DNA of 64,000 bases. It comes from Marinomonas maritima (GTDB lineage Bacteria > Pseudomonadota > Gammaproteobacteria > Pseudomonadales > Marinomonadaceae). Shown here one piece after another: positions 43,971 through 52,708 of this stretch (within the stretch, counting starts at the first letter, position 1; each line of letters starts with the position of its first letter). The notes beneath the pieces were generated by a model that made no database searches, was not told where the DNA came from, and saw only the letters and a list, made by a program, of their open reading frames with translations. The position numbers were made by a program, and so were the translations under genes. The stretch spans positions 230,001 through 294,000 of the forward strand of contig NZ_JAMZEG020000004.1 in the NCBI RefSeq assembly GCF_024435075.2, given 5' to 3'.

Positions 43971-44384
43971 CTACATCACCGTACGCGTTACGAAAGTTGT
44001 GGACAAAGGTAGTTTAGCAGCAGCTAGTGCGAAAGCTTCGCGTGCTAGTTGCTCTGAAACGCCCTCAACTTCATAAAGCATCTTGCCAGGCTGAATCTGT
44101 GCAACCCAGTATTCTACATTACCCTTACCTTTACCCTGACGAACCTCTAGAGGTTTTTGAGTAATCGGCTTATCAGGGAATACACGAATCCAGATTTTAC
44201 CACCACGCTTGATGTGACGAGTCATTGCACGACGCGCCGCTTCAATTTGACGAGCAGTAAGACGCCCACGCTCTGTGGACTTTAATCCGAATTCACCAAA
44301 GCTAACCTGATTTCCGCGAAGAGCAAGACCGCGATTACGACCTTTCTGCATTTTGCGGAATTTAGTACGTTTCGGTTGTAACAT
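43971..44384 (-). CDS. rplP: Ribosomal protein L16 (uL16)
   Basis: 137-residue 50S protein near the A-site tRNA. Motifs are MLQPKRTKFRKMQKGRNRG, the conserved Arg of the GKGKGNVEYWVAQIQPG region (target of hydroxylation in E. coli) and MLYEVEGVSEQLAREAFALAAAKLP. Ten nt after rpsC; its stop is next to the rpmC start. Confidence 0.98.
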   Translation of the reverse strand: MLQPKRTKFRKMQKGRNRGLALRGNQVSFGEFGLKSTERGRLTARQIEAARRAMTRHIKRGGKIWIRVFPDKPITQKPLEVRQGKGKGNVEYWVAQIQPGKMLYEVEGVSEQLAREAFALAAAKLPLSTTFVTRTVM

Positions 44385-44394
44385 GACTTACCCC

Positions 44395-45075
44395 CTACTT
44401 AGACTTCTTCTTTTGTGCGCCTTTGTCAGCTCGCACTTGTTCAATACCGCCCAAGATTTCGCCTTTAAAGATCCACACTTTTACGCCAATAATGCCGTAA
44501 GTTGTAAGAGCTTCATAAGGGGAGTAGTCGATGTCAGCACGTAGTGTATGTAGAGGCACACGGCCTTCACGGTACCACTCAGCACGTGCAATTTCTGCAC
44601 CGCCTAAACGACCACTTACCTGAACCTTGATACCCTTCGCGCCTGCACGCATGGCGTTCTGTACGGCGCGCTTCATAGCACGACGGAACATAACGCGACG
44701 CTCTAGTTGGCTTGCGATATTTGCCGCAACCAATTTAGCGTCCATTTCAGGCTTACGAATCTCTTCGATGTTGATGTGAACAGGAACGCCCATCATCTCA
44801 GAAACAGCATTACGCAGTTTCTCAACATCTTCGCCCTTCTTACCAATCACAATACCCGGACGGGCAGTATGAATAGTAATACGAGCGGTCTGAGCAGGAC
44901 GCTGAATCTCAATACGAGATACAGAAGCCTGGACCAATTTTTTCTCCAAGTACTCACGAACCTGAAGATCATTTAATAGTAGCTTAGAGTAGTTTTGATT
45001 ATTCGCATACCAAGTAGAAGTATGATCTTTAACTATCCCTAGGCGTATACCAGTTGGATGAACCTTCTGACCCAT
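44395..45075 (-). CDS. rpsC: Ribosomal protein S3 (uS3)
   Basis: 226-residue 30S protein at the mRNA entry channel, with helicase activity in E. coli. The start GQKVHPTGIRLGIVKDHTSTWYA, the KH-type RNA-binding segment (RPGIVIGKKGEDVEKLR) and the C-terminal GGAEIARAEWYREGRVPLHTLRADIDY are intact. 14 nt after rplV. Confidence 0.98.
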   Translation of the reverse strand: MGQKVHPTGIRLGIVKDHTSTWYANNQNYSKLLLNDLQVREYLEKKLVQASVSRIEIQRPAQTARITIHTARPGIVIGKKGEDVEKLRNAVSEMMGVPVHINIEEIRKPEMDAKLVAANIASQLERRVMFRRAMKRAVQNAMRAGAKGIKVQVSGRLGGAEIARAEWYREGRVPLHTLRADIDYSPYEALTTYGIIGVKVWIFKGEILGGIEQVRADKGAQKKKSK

Positions 45076-45089
45076 TGGGTTTCTCCTAA

Positions 45090-45422
45090 TTAGTCAGCGA
45101 CTTTAACTGTTATATGACAACCGCGTTTTAAAATACGGTCAGCACGGCCTTTGGCACGTGGCATGATACGCTTCAGAGTCATTGCCTCATCAACGTAAGC
45201 CGTAGAAACGCGCAAGTCATCTACATCAGCACCTTCGTTATGCTCAGCGTTAGCTATAGCAGACTCTAGTACTTTTTTGACAATTACTGCCGCCTTCTTA
45301 GGACTGAACGTTAAAATGTTCAGCGCTTCGCTAACAGATTTACCGCGGATTTGATCTACAACCAAACGGGCCTTCTGCGCTGAGAGGCGAGCACCCTTCA
45401 ATGAAGCTTTTACTTCACTCAT
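45090..45422 (-). CDS. rplV: Ribosomal protein L22 (uL22)
   Basis: 110-residue 50S protein whose hairpin lines the exit tunnel. SAQKARLVVDQIRGKSVSEAL and the tunnel hairpin TLKRIMPRAKGRADRILKRG are complete, with no deletion of the type linked to macrolide resistance. 13 nt after rpsS. Confidence 0.98.
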   Translation of the reverse strand: MSEVKASLKGARLSAQKARLVVDQIRGKSVSEALNILTFSPKKAAVIVKKVLESAIANAEHNEGADVDDLRVSTAYVDEAMTLKRIMPRAKGRADRILKRGCHITVKVAD

Positions 45423-45435
45423 TTAATACCCCTTA

Positions 45436-45711
45436 TTACCGTTTGGCTTTCTTGTCCGCAGTATGACCACGATATGTACGGGTCGGAGCGAACTCACCCA
45501 ATTTATGACCGACCATGTCTTCAGTTACAATAACTGGAACATGCTGGCGACCATTATGGACAGCGATAGTCAACCCTACAAAATCAGGGAAGATAGTAGA
45601 ACGGCGCGACCAAGTCTTAATTGGACGACGATCTTTTTTCTCTACCGCAGCCTCTACCTTTTTCAACAAATGAAGGTCGATAAAAGGACCTTTTTTTAGT
45701 GAACGTGGCAC
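45436..45711 (-). CDS. rpsS: Ribosomal protein S19 (uS19)
   Basis: 91-residue 30S head protein. It begins MPRSLKKGPFIDLHLLKKVE and contains IKTWSRRSTIFPDFVG and GHKLGEFAPTRTYRGH. 15 nt after rplB. Confidence 0.98.
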   Translation of the reverse strand: MPRSLKKGPFIDLHLLKKVEAAVEKKDRRPIKTWSRRSTIFPDFVGLTIAVHNGRQHVPVIVTEDMVGHKLGEFAPTRTYRGHTADKKAKR

Positions 45712-45726
45712 AGTCGTTTCCTCTTA

Positions 45727-46551
45727 TTACTTAGTACGGCGACGTACAATAAGTTTATCAGTACGCTTGTTGCTGCGTGTTTTGTACCCTTTAGTAGGCA
45801 CACCCCATGGTGTAACTGGGTGACGACCACCTTTGCTACGACCTTCACCACCACCATGTGGGTGATCAACTGGGTTCATCGCCGAACCGCGAACGGTAGG
45901 ACGAACACCACGCCAACGCGTAGCACCAGCTTTACCAAGAACTCGTAAGCTATGCTCAGAGTTTGATACTTCACCCAATGTAGCGCGACATTCAGTCAAT
46001 ACTTTGCGCATTTCACCTGAACGTAGGCGAAGTGTAACGTAGCGACCTTCACGAGCAACCAGCTGAGCAGAAGTACCGGCAGAGCGCGCAACTTGTGCAC
46101 CTTTACCTGGCTTAAGCTCAATACAGTGCACCGTACTACCAACAGGAATATTTTGCAGAGGCAAAGTATTACCTGCTTTTATAGGGGCATCTGCACCACT
46201 AAAAACAACAGCGCCAGCCACCATACCTTTGGAAGCGATAATGTAACGACGCTCACCATCAGCATATTTAATCAATGCAATATTTGCAGAACGGTTTGGA
46301 TCATACTCCAAACGCTCAATTACCGCAGGAATACCGTCTTTGTTACGACGAAAATCAACCATACGATAATGCTGCTTATGACCACCACCTACGTGACGCG
46401 TAGTGATGCGCCCGTTATTGTTACGTCCACCCGATCTGCTTTTCTTTTCAAGCAAAGGTGCATATGGTGCGCCTTTGTGCAAATCGTTGTTAGTAACCTT
46501 AACAACGTGACGACGGCCTGCAGACGTTGGCTTACTTTTTACAACAGCCAT
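45727..46551 (-). CDS. rplB: Ribosomal protein L2 (uL2)
   Basis: 274-residue 50S protein essential for subunit joining and peptidyl transfer. The conserved C-terminal peptide VDHPHGGGEGRSKGG holds the histidine near the active centre; other signatures are GRITTRHVGGGHKQHYR and KAGATRWRGVRPTVRG. 14 nt after rplW. Confidence 0.98.
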   Translation of the reverse strand: MAVVKSKPTSAGRRHVVKVTNNDLHKGAPYAPLLEKKSRSGGRNNNGRITTRHVGGGHKQHYRMVDFRRNKDGIPAVIERLEYDPNRSANIALIKYADGERRYIIASKGMVAGAVVFSGADAPIKAGNTLPLQNIPVGSTVHCIELKPGKGAQVARSAGTSAQLVAREGRYVTLRLRSGEMRKVLTECRATLGEVSNSEHSLRVLGKAGATRWRGVRPTVRGSAMNPVDHPHGGGEGRSKGGRHPVTPWGVPTKGYKTRSNKRTDKLIVRRRTK

Positions 46552-46565
46552 TGACCTATCTCCCC

Positions 46566-46862
46566 TTATTCAGCGACCATGAAATCAATGTCTTGACCTT
46601 CGGCCAAACGTACATACGCTTTTTTCACGTCTTTACGCTTACCTAGACCACGAACTGTACGCTTAGTTTTACCTTTATGGTTCAACGTATGCACAGACTC
46701 AACTTTGACTTCAAAAAGCGCTTCGATAGCTTGTTTGATTTCAGGTTTCGTTGCATCACCAGTTACACGAAAAACATACTGACCATTGCCTTCGGCTACG
46801 ATCGTTGCTTTTTCGGAAATATGTGGACCCAACAGAACTTTATAAATGCGTTCGCCGATCAT
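46566..46862 (-). CDS. rplW: Ribosomal protein L23 (uL23)
   Basis: 98-residue protein at the tunnel exit, docking site for trigger factor and SRP. Motifs: LLGPHISEKATI, FRVTGDATKPEIKQAIEALFEVKVESVHTLN. Its start overlaps the rplD stop by 4 nt. Confidence 0.98.
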   Translation of the reverse strand: MIGERIYKVLLGPHISEKATIVAEGNGQYVFRVTGDATKPEIKQAIEALFEVKVESVHTLNHKGKTKRTVRGLGKRKDVKKAYVRLAEGQDIDFMVAE

Positions 46863-47464
46863 GCTAGTGCCTCCTCAACTTGTTTCAGAGCACCAACTGT
46901 CACCAACACTTTGTCGTAAGCAATCAAGCTAACAGGATCGATAGATGCTGCATCACGCACATCTACGTTAGGAATGTTGCGAGCCGCCAAAAATAAATTA
47001 TCATCCAATTCATTGGAAATAATCAAAGCGTTTACAATATTCAACTCTGCCATTTTTGCTATGAATAGCTTAGTTTTCGGAGCTTCTAATGCCAGCTCTT
47101 CAACTACAACAAGACGGTCTTGACGTACAAGTTCAGACCAGATAGTGCGCATTGCTGCACGGTACATCTTCTTGTTCACTTTCTGAGAGTGATCTTGCGG
47201 TTTCGCAGCAAAAGTCACACCACCAGAGCGCCATAAAGGGCTACGGATAGTACCTGCACGAGCGCGACCAGAACCTTTTTGATTCCAAGGTTTGCGTCCA
47301 CCGCCAGCTACTTCAGAGCGAGTTTTTTGAGCACGTGAGCCTTGACGAGCGCCAGCCAAGTAAGACGTAACTACTTGGTGGACCAACGCCTCGTTGTATT
47401 CACGAGCAAAGGCTAAATCGGAAACTTCAACAGTTCCTTCAGAGCCTGTTAGATTCAAGTTCAT
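46859..47464 (-). CDS. rplD: Ribosomal protein L4 (uL4)
   Basis: 201-residue 50S protein; in E. coli it also represses the S10 operon through its mRNA leader. The tunnel loop (TRSEVAGGGRKPWNQKGSGRARAGTIRSP) is complete. Overlaps rplW by 4 nt and follows rplC by 12 nt. Whether it regulates here is unclear because the S10 leader looks short. Confidence 0.98.
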   Translation of the reverse strand: MNLNLTGSEGTVEVSDLAFAREYNEALVHQVVTSYLAGARQGSRAQKTRSEVAGGGRKPWNQKGSGRARAGTIRSPLWRSGGVTFAAKPQDHSQKVNKKMYRAAMRTIWSELVRQDRLVVVEELALEAPKTKLFIAKMAELNIVNALIISNELDDNLFLAARNIPNVDVRDAASIDPVSLIAYDKVLVTVGALKQVEEALA

Positions 47465-47476
47465 TGTCTACCCCTC

Positions 47477-48115
47477 TTAGCGAGCTTTAACAGCTGATTG
47501 AAGAATAACATCACCATTCACTGCACCAGGTACGGCACCTTTCACTAGGATAAGGTTACGTTCTGTGTCTACACGAACCACTTCTAGTGATTGAGTAGTA
47601 ACTTGTGCAGCGCCCATATGGCCAGCCATCTTCTTGCCTTTCCAAACACGACCAGGTGTTTGACATTGACCGATAGAGCCAGGAGCACGGTGAGACAACG
47701 AGTTACCATGAGTAGCGTCTTGCATACTAAAATTATGACGCTTAATGGCACCTTGAAACCCTTTACCCTTTGATTGACCAGTTACATCAACCATTTGGAT
47801 AGATTCGAAATCAGCAACTGTTAGCTCATCACCAACATTGATTTCTTTTTCGTCACCTGCCAGGCGGAACTCCCACAAACCACGACCTGCTTCAACATTC
47901 GCTTTTGCATAATGACCCGCAGCAGCTTTGTTAACGCGGCTCGAACGGCGAGAACCTACAGTTACTTGAACAGCTTGATAGCCGTCAGTGTCTGTTGTTT
48001 TCACCTGAGTAACGCGGTTCGGTTCAACCTCGATGACGGTTACTGGCACGGATACACCATCTTCAGTGAAGATACGTGTCATTCCGGCTTTGCGTCCGAC
48101 TAATTGAATAGTCAT
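47477..48115 (-). CDS. rplC: Ribosomal protein L3 (uL3)
   Basis: 212-residue 50S assembly initiator. N-terminal MTIQLVGRKAGMTRIFTEDG, the loop reaching the peptidyl-transferase centre (GNSLSHRAPGSIGQCQTPGRVWKGKKMAGHMG) with the Gln that is methylated in E. coli. A GAGGT site precedes the ATG. It is separated from rpsJ by a structured 127-nt spacer, which is longer than usual. Confidence 0.98.
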   Translation of the reverse strand: MTIQLVGRKAGMTRIFTEDGVSVPVTVIEVEPNRVTQVKTTDTDGYQAVQVTVGSRRSSRVNKAAAGHYAKANVEAGRGLWEFRLAGDEKEINVGDELTVADFESIQMVDVTGQSKGKGFQGAIKRHNFSMQDATHGNSLSHRAPGSIGQCQTPGRVWKGKKMAGHMGAAQVTTQSLEVVRVDTERNLILVKGAVPGAVNGDVILQSAVKAR

Positions 48116-48164
48116 TTTTTACCTCATTTGCCAGTTGTGTAAGGGGCTATCACCCGCTACGGCT

Positions 48165-48217
48165 GATCATTCCAGATCATTCCACTAATGTGCATAAGCC
48201 GACTGATAACCAGTCGG
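48165..48217. repeat. Tandem 10-bp repeat and hairpin in the rpsJ-rplC spacer
   Basis: GATCATTCCA occurs twice in tandem (48165-48174 and 48175-48184). Next to it CCGACTG and CAGTCGG (48199-48205 and 48211-48217) form a 7-bp hairpin with a 5-nt loop. No T-run follows on the minus strand, so it is not a standard terminator. A regulatory or processing role is possible. Confidence 0.6.
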
Positions 48218-48242
48218 TTGTCGCACCCCAAACTTTGAGCTA

Positions 48243-48554
48243 TTAACCCAAAGAGATTTGTACTTCCACGCCTGCCGCAAGATCTAACTTCATCAAAGCA
48301 TCAACTGTTTTTTCAGTTGGCTCAACGATGTCTAGAACACGTTTATGTGTACGGATTTCATACTGATCACGCGCATCTTTGTTAACGTGTGGAGAAATCA
48401 ATACTGTATAACGTTCCTTACGAGTAGGAAGTGGAATCGGTCCACGTACTTGCGCACCTGTACGTTTCGCTGTGTCCACAATTTCTTGTGTTGAAGCATC
48501 AATCAGACGGTGATCGAATGCTTTCAGACGAATACGAATTTTTTGGCTTTGCAT
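48243..48554 (-). CDS. rpsJ: Ribosomal protein S10 (uS10)
   Basis: 103-residue 30S protein, also the NusE antitermination factor. From ATG 48554 it reads MQSQKIRIRLKAFDHRLID; an upstream start four codons earlier is rejected. The PLPTRKERYTVLISPHVNKDARDQYEIRTHKR block is typical. A GGAG site precedes the start. First gene of the S10 operon. Confidence 0.98.
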   Translation of the reverse strand: MQSQKIRIRLKAFDHRLIDASTQEIVDTAKRTGAQVRGPIPLPTRKERYTVLISPHVNKDARDQYEIRTHKRVLDIVEPTEKTVDALMKLDLAAGVEVQISLG

Positions 48555-48631
48555 TTCCAACTCCAAATACTATGTTTTGTATGACTTAACTGTACATTTA
48601 TTAAGCCACAATCCTTTTTTAAGGACGGCGA

Positions 48632-48660
48632 ATATTAGCCATTCAAAAAGTGGTTGTCAA
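48632..48660 (-). promoter_or_regulatory. S10 operon promoter
   Basis: Minus strand TTGACA (48660-48655), 17 bp, TAATAT (48637-48632): near-consensus. The predicted leader to rpsJ is only about 70 nt, against about 170 nt in E. coli. It lies just downstream of the tuf terminator. Confidence 0.82.
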
Positions 48661-48698
48661 GTAACCAATTTCTGAACAAACAAAATAAACCACAAAAT

Positions 48699-48731
48699 AA
48701 AAAGGCCACCCAGCACGGGCAGCCTTTTTTC
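48699..48731 (-). terminator. Terminator after tuf
   Basis: On the minus strand GGCTGCCC and GGGTGGCC form an 8-bp stem with two G-U pairs, followed by a T-run. It ends the rpsL-rpsG-fusA-tuf unit before the S10 promoter. Confidence 0.82.
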
Positions 48732-48761
48732 AAATCAAAGCAACAAGATACAGATATCTAA

Positions 48762-49985
48762 TTACTTAAGGATTTTAGCTACAACACCAGCACCAACTGT
48801 ACGGCCACCTTCACGAATCGCAAAACGTAGACCTTCGTCCATTGCGATTGGGTGAATTAGAGCAACAGTCATTTGAATGTTATCACCAGGCATAACCATT
48901 TCTACGCCTTCAGGAAGAGAACAAGCACCAGTTACATCAGTTGTACGGAAGTAAAACTGTGGACGGTAACCTTTAAAGAATGGCGTATGACGACCACCTT
49001 CATCTTTACCCAACACATAAACTTCTGCTTCAAACTCAGTGTGAGGAGTAATAGAACCAGGCTTAGCCAACACTTGGCCACGCTGAACATCTTCACGCTT
49101 AGTACCGCGTAACAAGATACCACAGTTCTCACCAGCACGACCTTCATCAAGAAGCTTACGGAACATTTCTACGCCAGTACAAGTTGTTTTAGTAGTATCA
49201 ACGATACCAACAATTTCAACTTCTTCTTGGATTTTGACGATGCCACGTTCAACACGACCAGTAACAACCGTACCACGACCTTGGATAGAGAACACATCTT
49301 CGATAGGCATCAAGAATGCACCATCAATAGCACGCTCTGGCTCAGGAATGTAAGAATCTAGCGTTTCAACTAGTTTCGTCACTGCTGTCGTACCCATGCC
49401 ATTATCATCTTGACCATTCAACGCCATCAAAGCAGAACCAGGAATAATTGGAGTGTCATCACCTGGGAAGTCGTATTCAGAAAGAAGGTCACGCAATTCC
49501 ATCTCAACCAACTCTAGCATTTCAGCGTATTCTTCAGAATCCGCACCACCACAGTCTTCAGCCAACAAATCAGCTTTATTTAAGAAAACAACGATGTAAG
49601 GAACACCTACTTGACGAGAAAGAAGGATGTGTTCACGAGTCTGAGGCATAGGACCGTCAGTCGCGCCACATACTAGAATCGCACCGTCCATTTGAGCAGC
49701 ACCAGTGATCATGTTTTTAACATAATCGGCGTGTCCAGGACAATCTACGTGTGCATAGTGACGTGCAGGTGAATCATACTCAACATGAGAAGTCGAGATA
49801 GTGATACCACGCTCACGCTCTTCAGGAGCATTATCGATACCGTCAAAAGCAACAGCTGTACCGCCATATACTTCTGCACATACACGAGTCAATGCTGCAG
49901 TTAGAGTTGTTTTACCATGGTCAACGTGACCGATAGTGCCAACGTTAACATGTGGTTTATTACGTTCAAATTTACTCTTTGCCAT
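48762..49985 (-). CDS. tuf: Elongation factor Tu
   Basis: GTPase that delivers aminoacyl-tRNA to the ribosome. GTPase motifs are GHVDHGKTT, DCPGHADYV, NKAD and SALMAL. The 407 residues exceed the 394 of E. coli; compared with that sequence there are about ten extra residues after NKAD (AEDCGGADSEEYAE region, residues 140-155) and about three near residue 185 (NGQDDNGMG). It follows fusA by 35 nt with no promoter of its own visible. A second tuf copy, if any, lies elsewhere. Confidence 0.98.
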   Translation of the reverse strand: MAKSKFERNKPHVNVGTIGHVDHGKTTLTAALTRVCAEVYGGTAVAFDGIDNAPEERERGITISTSHVEYDSPARHYAHVDCPGHADYVKNMITGAAQMDGAILVCGATDGPMPQTREHILLSRQVGVPYIVVFLNKADLLAEDCGGADSEEYAEMLELVEMELRDLLSEYDFPGDDTPIIPGSALMALNGQDDNGMGTTAVTKLVETLDSYIPEPERAIDGAFLMPIEDVFSIQGRGTVVTGRVERGIVKIQEEVEIVGIVDTTKTTCTGVEMFRKLLDEGRAGENCGILLRGTKREDVQRGQVLAKPGSITPHTEFEAEVYVLGKDEGGRHTPFFKGYRPQFYFRTTDVTGACSLPEGVEMVMPGDNIQMTVALIHPIAMDEGLRFAIREGGRTVGAGVVAKILK

Positions 49986-50020
49986 GATACATACACCTTA
50001 AGAATTAGTAAGTATGATGA

Positions 50021-52114
50021 TTAATCTTCATTTTTGATGATCGCGTCTGCCACACTAGCCGGTGCTTCAGCGTATTTCTCAAACTCCATTGCATAACTTG
50101 CACGCCCTTGCGACAAGCTGCGCACGTCAGTTGCATATCCAAACATTTCCCCAAGAGGAACTTCAGCTCGAATAATCTTCCCTGACGGGGAATCGTCCAT
50201 CCCCTGAACAATACCTCGACGACGATTCAGGTCTCCCATCACATCACCCATGTATTCTTCAGGAGTTACAACTTCCACTTTCATTACAGGTTCAAGAACA
50301 CAGGGATCAGCATCAGCCGCCCCCTTTCTTAGCCCCTGAGAAGCTGCAATTTTAAAGGCCATTTCATTAGAGTCAACATCATGGAATGAACCATCGAACA
50401 ACACAACCTTAATACCCAACAAAGGGTATCCAGCAATTACGCCGTTCTTCATCTGCTCCGAAACACCCTTCTCTATTGCAGGGATGTATTCTTTAGGAAT
50501 AGCACCACCAACAATCTCGTTAACAAACTCAAGCCCATCTTTATCAGTTGGGATCAACTTCATTACGACGTGACCGTATTGACCACGACCACCGGATTGA
50601 CGCACAAATTTGTGATTAACCACCACCTCTTTGCGAATTTTCTCCCGATAGGAAACCTGAGGCTTACCAATGTTTGCCTCCACCTTAAACTCGCGACGCA
50701 TACGGTCAACAAGTATATCAAGGTGCAGCTCCCCCATACCGGAAATAATTGTTTGACCCGTCTCTTCATGTGTTTCTACACGAAACGAAGGGTCTTCTTG
50801 CGCCAGCTTACCCAGCGCAACACCCATTTTATCCTGATCCGCTTGAGACTTAGGCTCAACCGCAACGGATATAACAGGCTCTGGAAACTCCATACGCTCC
50901 AGCACAACGACATCACTCATATCACAAAGCGTATCACCCGTAGTTACATACTTCATACCTACAGCAGCGGCAATATCTCCCGCAAAAACTTCTTTGATTT
51001 CTTCGCGATTATTAGCGTGCATCTGAACCATCCGACCAATGCGCTCACGCTTCTGCTTTACAGAATTATAAACCGCATCACCAGAACGCAACATCCCAGA
51101 ATACACACGAATAAATGTCAATGTGCCTACAAATGGATCTGTTGCAATCTTGAAAGCCAGCGCTGAGAACGGAGCCTCATCACTCGCAACACGATTAACA
51201 ACCGTTTCACCATCTTCAAGCGTACCCTCTATCGCCTTAACTTCAAGCGGAGAAGGTAAATATTCAACAACAGCATCCAAAACAGCCTGCACGCCTTTAT
51301 TTTTAAAGGCCGAACCACACATCACCAAGACTATCTCATTGGCTAACGTGCGAGCCCTCAAACCGCTTTTGATTTCATCGACAGTCAGCTCACCTTCTTC
51401 AAGGTACTTCTCCATCAACTCATCATTCGCTTCCGCTGCAGCCTCAATCATTTGCTCACGCAACTCTAATGCATCATCAAGTAGCTCAGCAGGAATTCCC
51501 TCTAAAGAGAACGTCATCCCCTGATCTTCTTCATTCCACATTACAGCTTTCATCAATATCAAATCAATCACACCACTGAAGTCTTCTTCAGCACCGATAT
51601 TCATTTGAATTGGAATAGCGTTCGCACCAAGGCGAGTTTTTAGCTGACGCACAACAGACAAATAATCAGCCCCCGTACGGTCCATCTTATTGACGAACAC
51701 CATACGAGGAACCTCATACTTGTTTGCTTGACGCCAAACCGTCTCAGTTTGAGGCTGCACACCCGAAGAACCACAAAGCACAACAACAGCACCATCCAGA
51801 ACACGTAAAGAACGCTCTACTTCAATAGTAAAATCTACGTGCCCAGGCGTATCAATAATATTAATACGGTGCTGCTCAAACTGTTTATTCATCCCACTCC
51901 AGAAACAAGTTGTTGCCGCTGAAGTTATCGTAATACCGCGCTCTTGCTCTTGCTCCATCCAGTCCATTGTTGCCGCACCATCGTGCACCTCACCAATTTT
52001 ATGAGACAAACCAGTATAGAAAAGAATGCGTTCAGTCGTCGTCGTTTTACCTGCATCAACATGCGCAACAATACCGATATTACGGTAGCGGTTGATAGGT
52101 GTTTTACGTGCCAC
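50021..52114 (-). CDS. fusA: Elongation factor G
   Basis: Translocation GTPase, 697 residues and five domains. G motifs: AHVDAGKTTTTER, DTPGHVDFT, NKMDRTGAD. Domain IV (about 475-600) contains SGGRGQYGHV and the tip loop. The C-terminal domain V ends near SQGRASYAMEFEKYAE. It is the canonical fusA form next to rpsG and tuf rather than the fusB-type paralogue. Confidence 0.98.
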   Translation of the reverse strand: MARKTPINRYRNIGIVAHVDAGKTTTTERILFYTGLSHKIGEVHDGAATMDWMEQEQERGITITSAATTCFWSGMNKQFEQHRINIIDTPGHVDFTIEVERSLRVLDGAVVVLCGSSGVQPQTETVWRQANKYEVPRMVFVNKMDRTGADYLSVVRQLKTRLGANAIPIQMNIGAEEDFSGVIDLILMKAVMWNEEDQGMTFSLEGIPAELLDDALELREQMIEAAAEANDELMEKYLEEGELTVDEIKSGLRARTLANEIVLVMCGSAFKNKGVQAVLDAVVEYLPSPLEVKAIEGTLEDGETVVNRVASDEAPFSALAFKIATDPFVGTLTFIRVYSGMLRSGDAVYNSVKQKRERIGRMVQMHANNREEIKEVFAGDIAAAVGMKYVTTGDTLCDMSDVVVLERMEFPEPVISVAVEPKSQADQDKMGVALGKLAQEDPSFRVETHEETGQTIISGMGELHLDILVDRMRREFKVEANIGKPQVSYREKIRKEVVVNHKFVRQSGGRGQYGHVVMKLIPTDKDGLEFVNEIVGGAIPKEYIPAIEKGVSEQMKNGVIAGYPLLGIKVVLFDGSFHDVDSNEMAFKIAASQGLRKGAADADPCVLEPVMKVEVVTPEEYMGDVMGDLNRRRGIVQGMDDSPSGKIIRAEVPLGEMFGYATDVRSLSQGRASYAMEFEKYAEAPASVADAIIKNED

Positions 52115-52135
52115 TGTGTATCCTTCTCCGGATAA

Positions 52136-52609
52136 TTAGAAACGGTAGTGAGAGAATGCTTTGTTAGCTTCTGCCATGCGATGAACGTCTTCACGTTTCT
52201 TAACTGCAGAACCTTTATTTTCAGCAGCATCTAGAATCTCGCCTGCAAGACGTAGAGCCATGGATTTTTCACCACGCTTACGAGAAGCATCAACCAACCA
52301 ACGCATAGACAATGCTGCGCGGCGAACTGGGCGTACCTCAACAGGAACCTGATAAGTCGCACCACCAACACGGCGAGATTTAACCTCGACCATTGGCTGG
52401 ATAGACTCTAGCGCTTTTTCAAAGATAGCCATTGGCTCATCTGTTTTAGCACGCGCTGCAACAGTATTTAGCGCATTATAAACAATGCTCTCTGCAACAG
52501 ATTTCTTACCACTAACCATTACATGGTTAATAAATTTAGCGAGAAGTTGGCTTCCGTGTTTAGGATCCGGAAGGATTTCACGCTTAGCGACGACGCGTCT
52601 TCTAGGCAT
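52136..52609 (-). CDS. rpsG: Ribosomal protein S7 (uS7)
   Basis: Primary 16S rRNA-binding protein of the 30S head, 157 residues. It reads PRRRVVAKREILPDPKHGSQLLAKFIN at the start and contains RRVGGATYQVPVEVRPVRR and HRMAEANKAFSHYRF at the end. In E. coli it represses its own operon by binding the rpsL-rpsG spacer; a suitable hairpin is seen here. Confidence 0.98.
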   Translation of the reverse strand: MPRRRVVAKREILPDPKHGSQLLAKFINHVMVSGKKSVAESIVYNALNTVAARAKTDEPMAIFEKALESIQPMVEVKSRRVGGATYQVPVEVRPVRRAALSMRWLVDASRKRGEKSMALRLAGEILDAAENKGSAVKKREDVHRMAEANKAFSHYRF

Positions 52610-52632
52610 AGCTATATCCTCTTCAGGTTCGC

Positions 52633-52657
52633 CCGAGACAATGTAATTATTGCTCGG
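52633..52657 (-). promoter_or_regulatory. Candidate S7 autoregulatory hairpin
   Basis: In the 99-nt rpsL-rpsG spacer the minus strand can fold as CCGAG-CAAT ... ATTG-T-CTCGG, an outer 5-bp and inner 4-bp stem with one bulge. It is 24 nt before the rpsG start, as expected for an S7 target. The comparison with E. coli is by position and shape, not by a computed alignment. Confidence 0.45.
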
Positions 52658-52708
52658 CCTTACTGTATTAAAAAATTATTTCTAAACGATGAATTAAGCA
52701 GCGTTAGC

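Noticed and set aside
50570..51524. Plus-strand frames of 198 and 133 codons inside fusA
   Set aside because: Both are fully antisense to fusA, whose protein is conserved end to end; no promoter or ribosome-binding site supports them.
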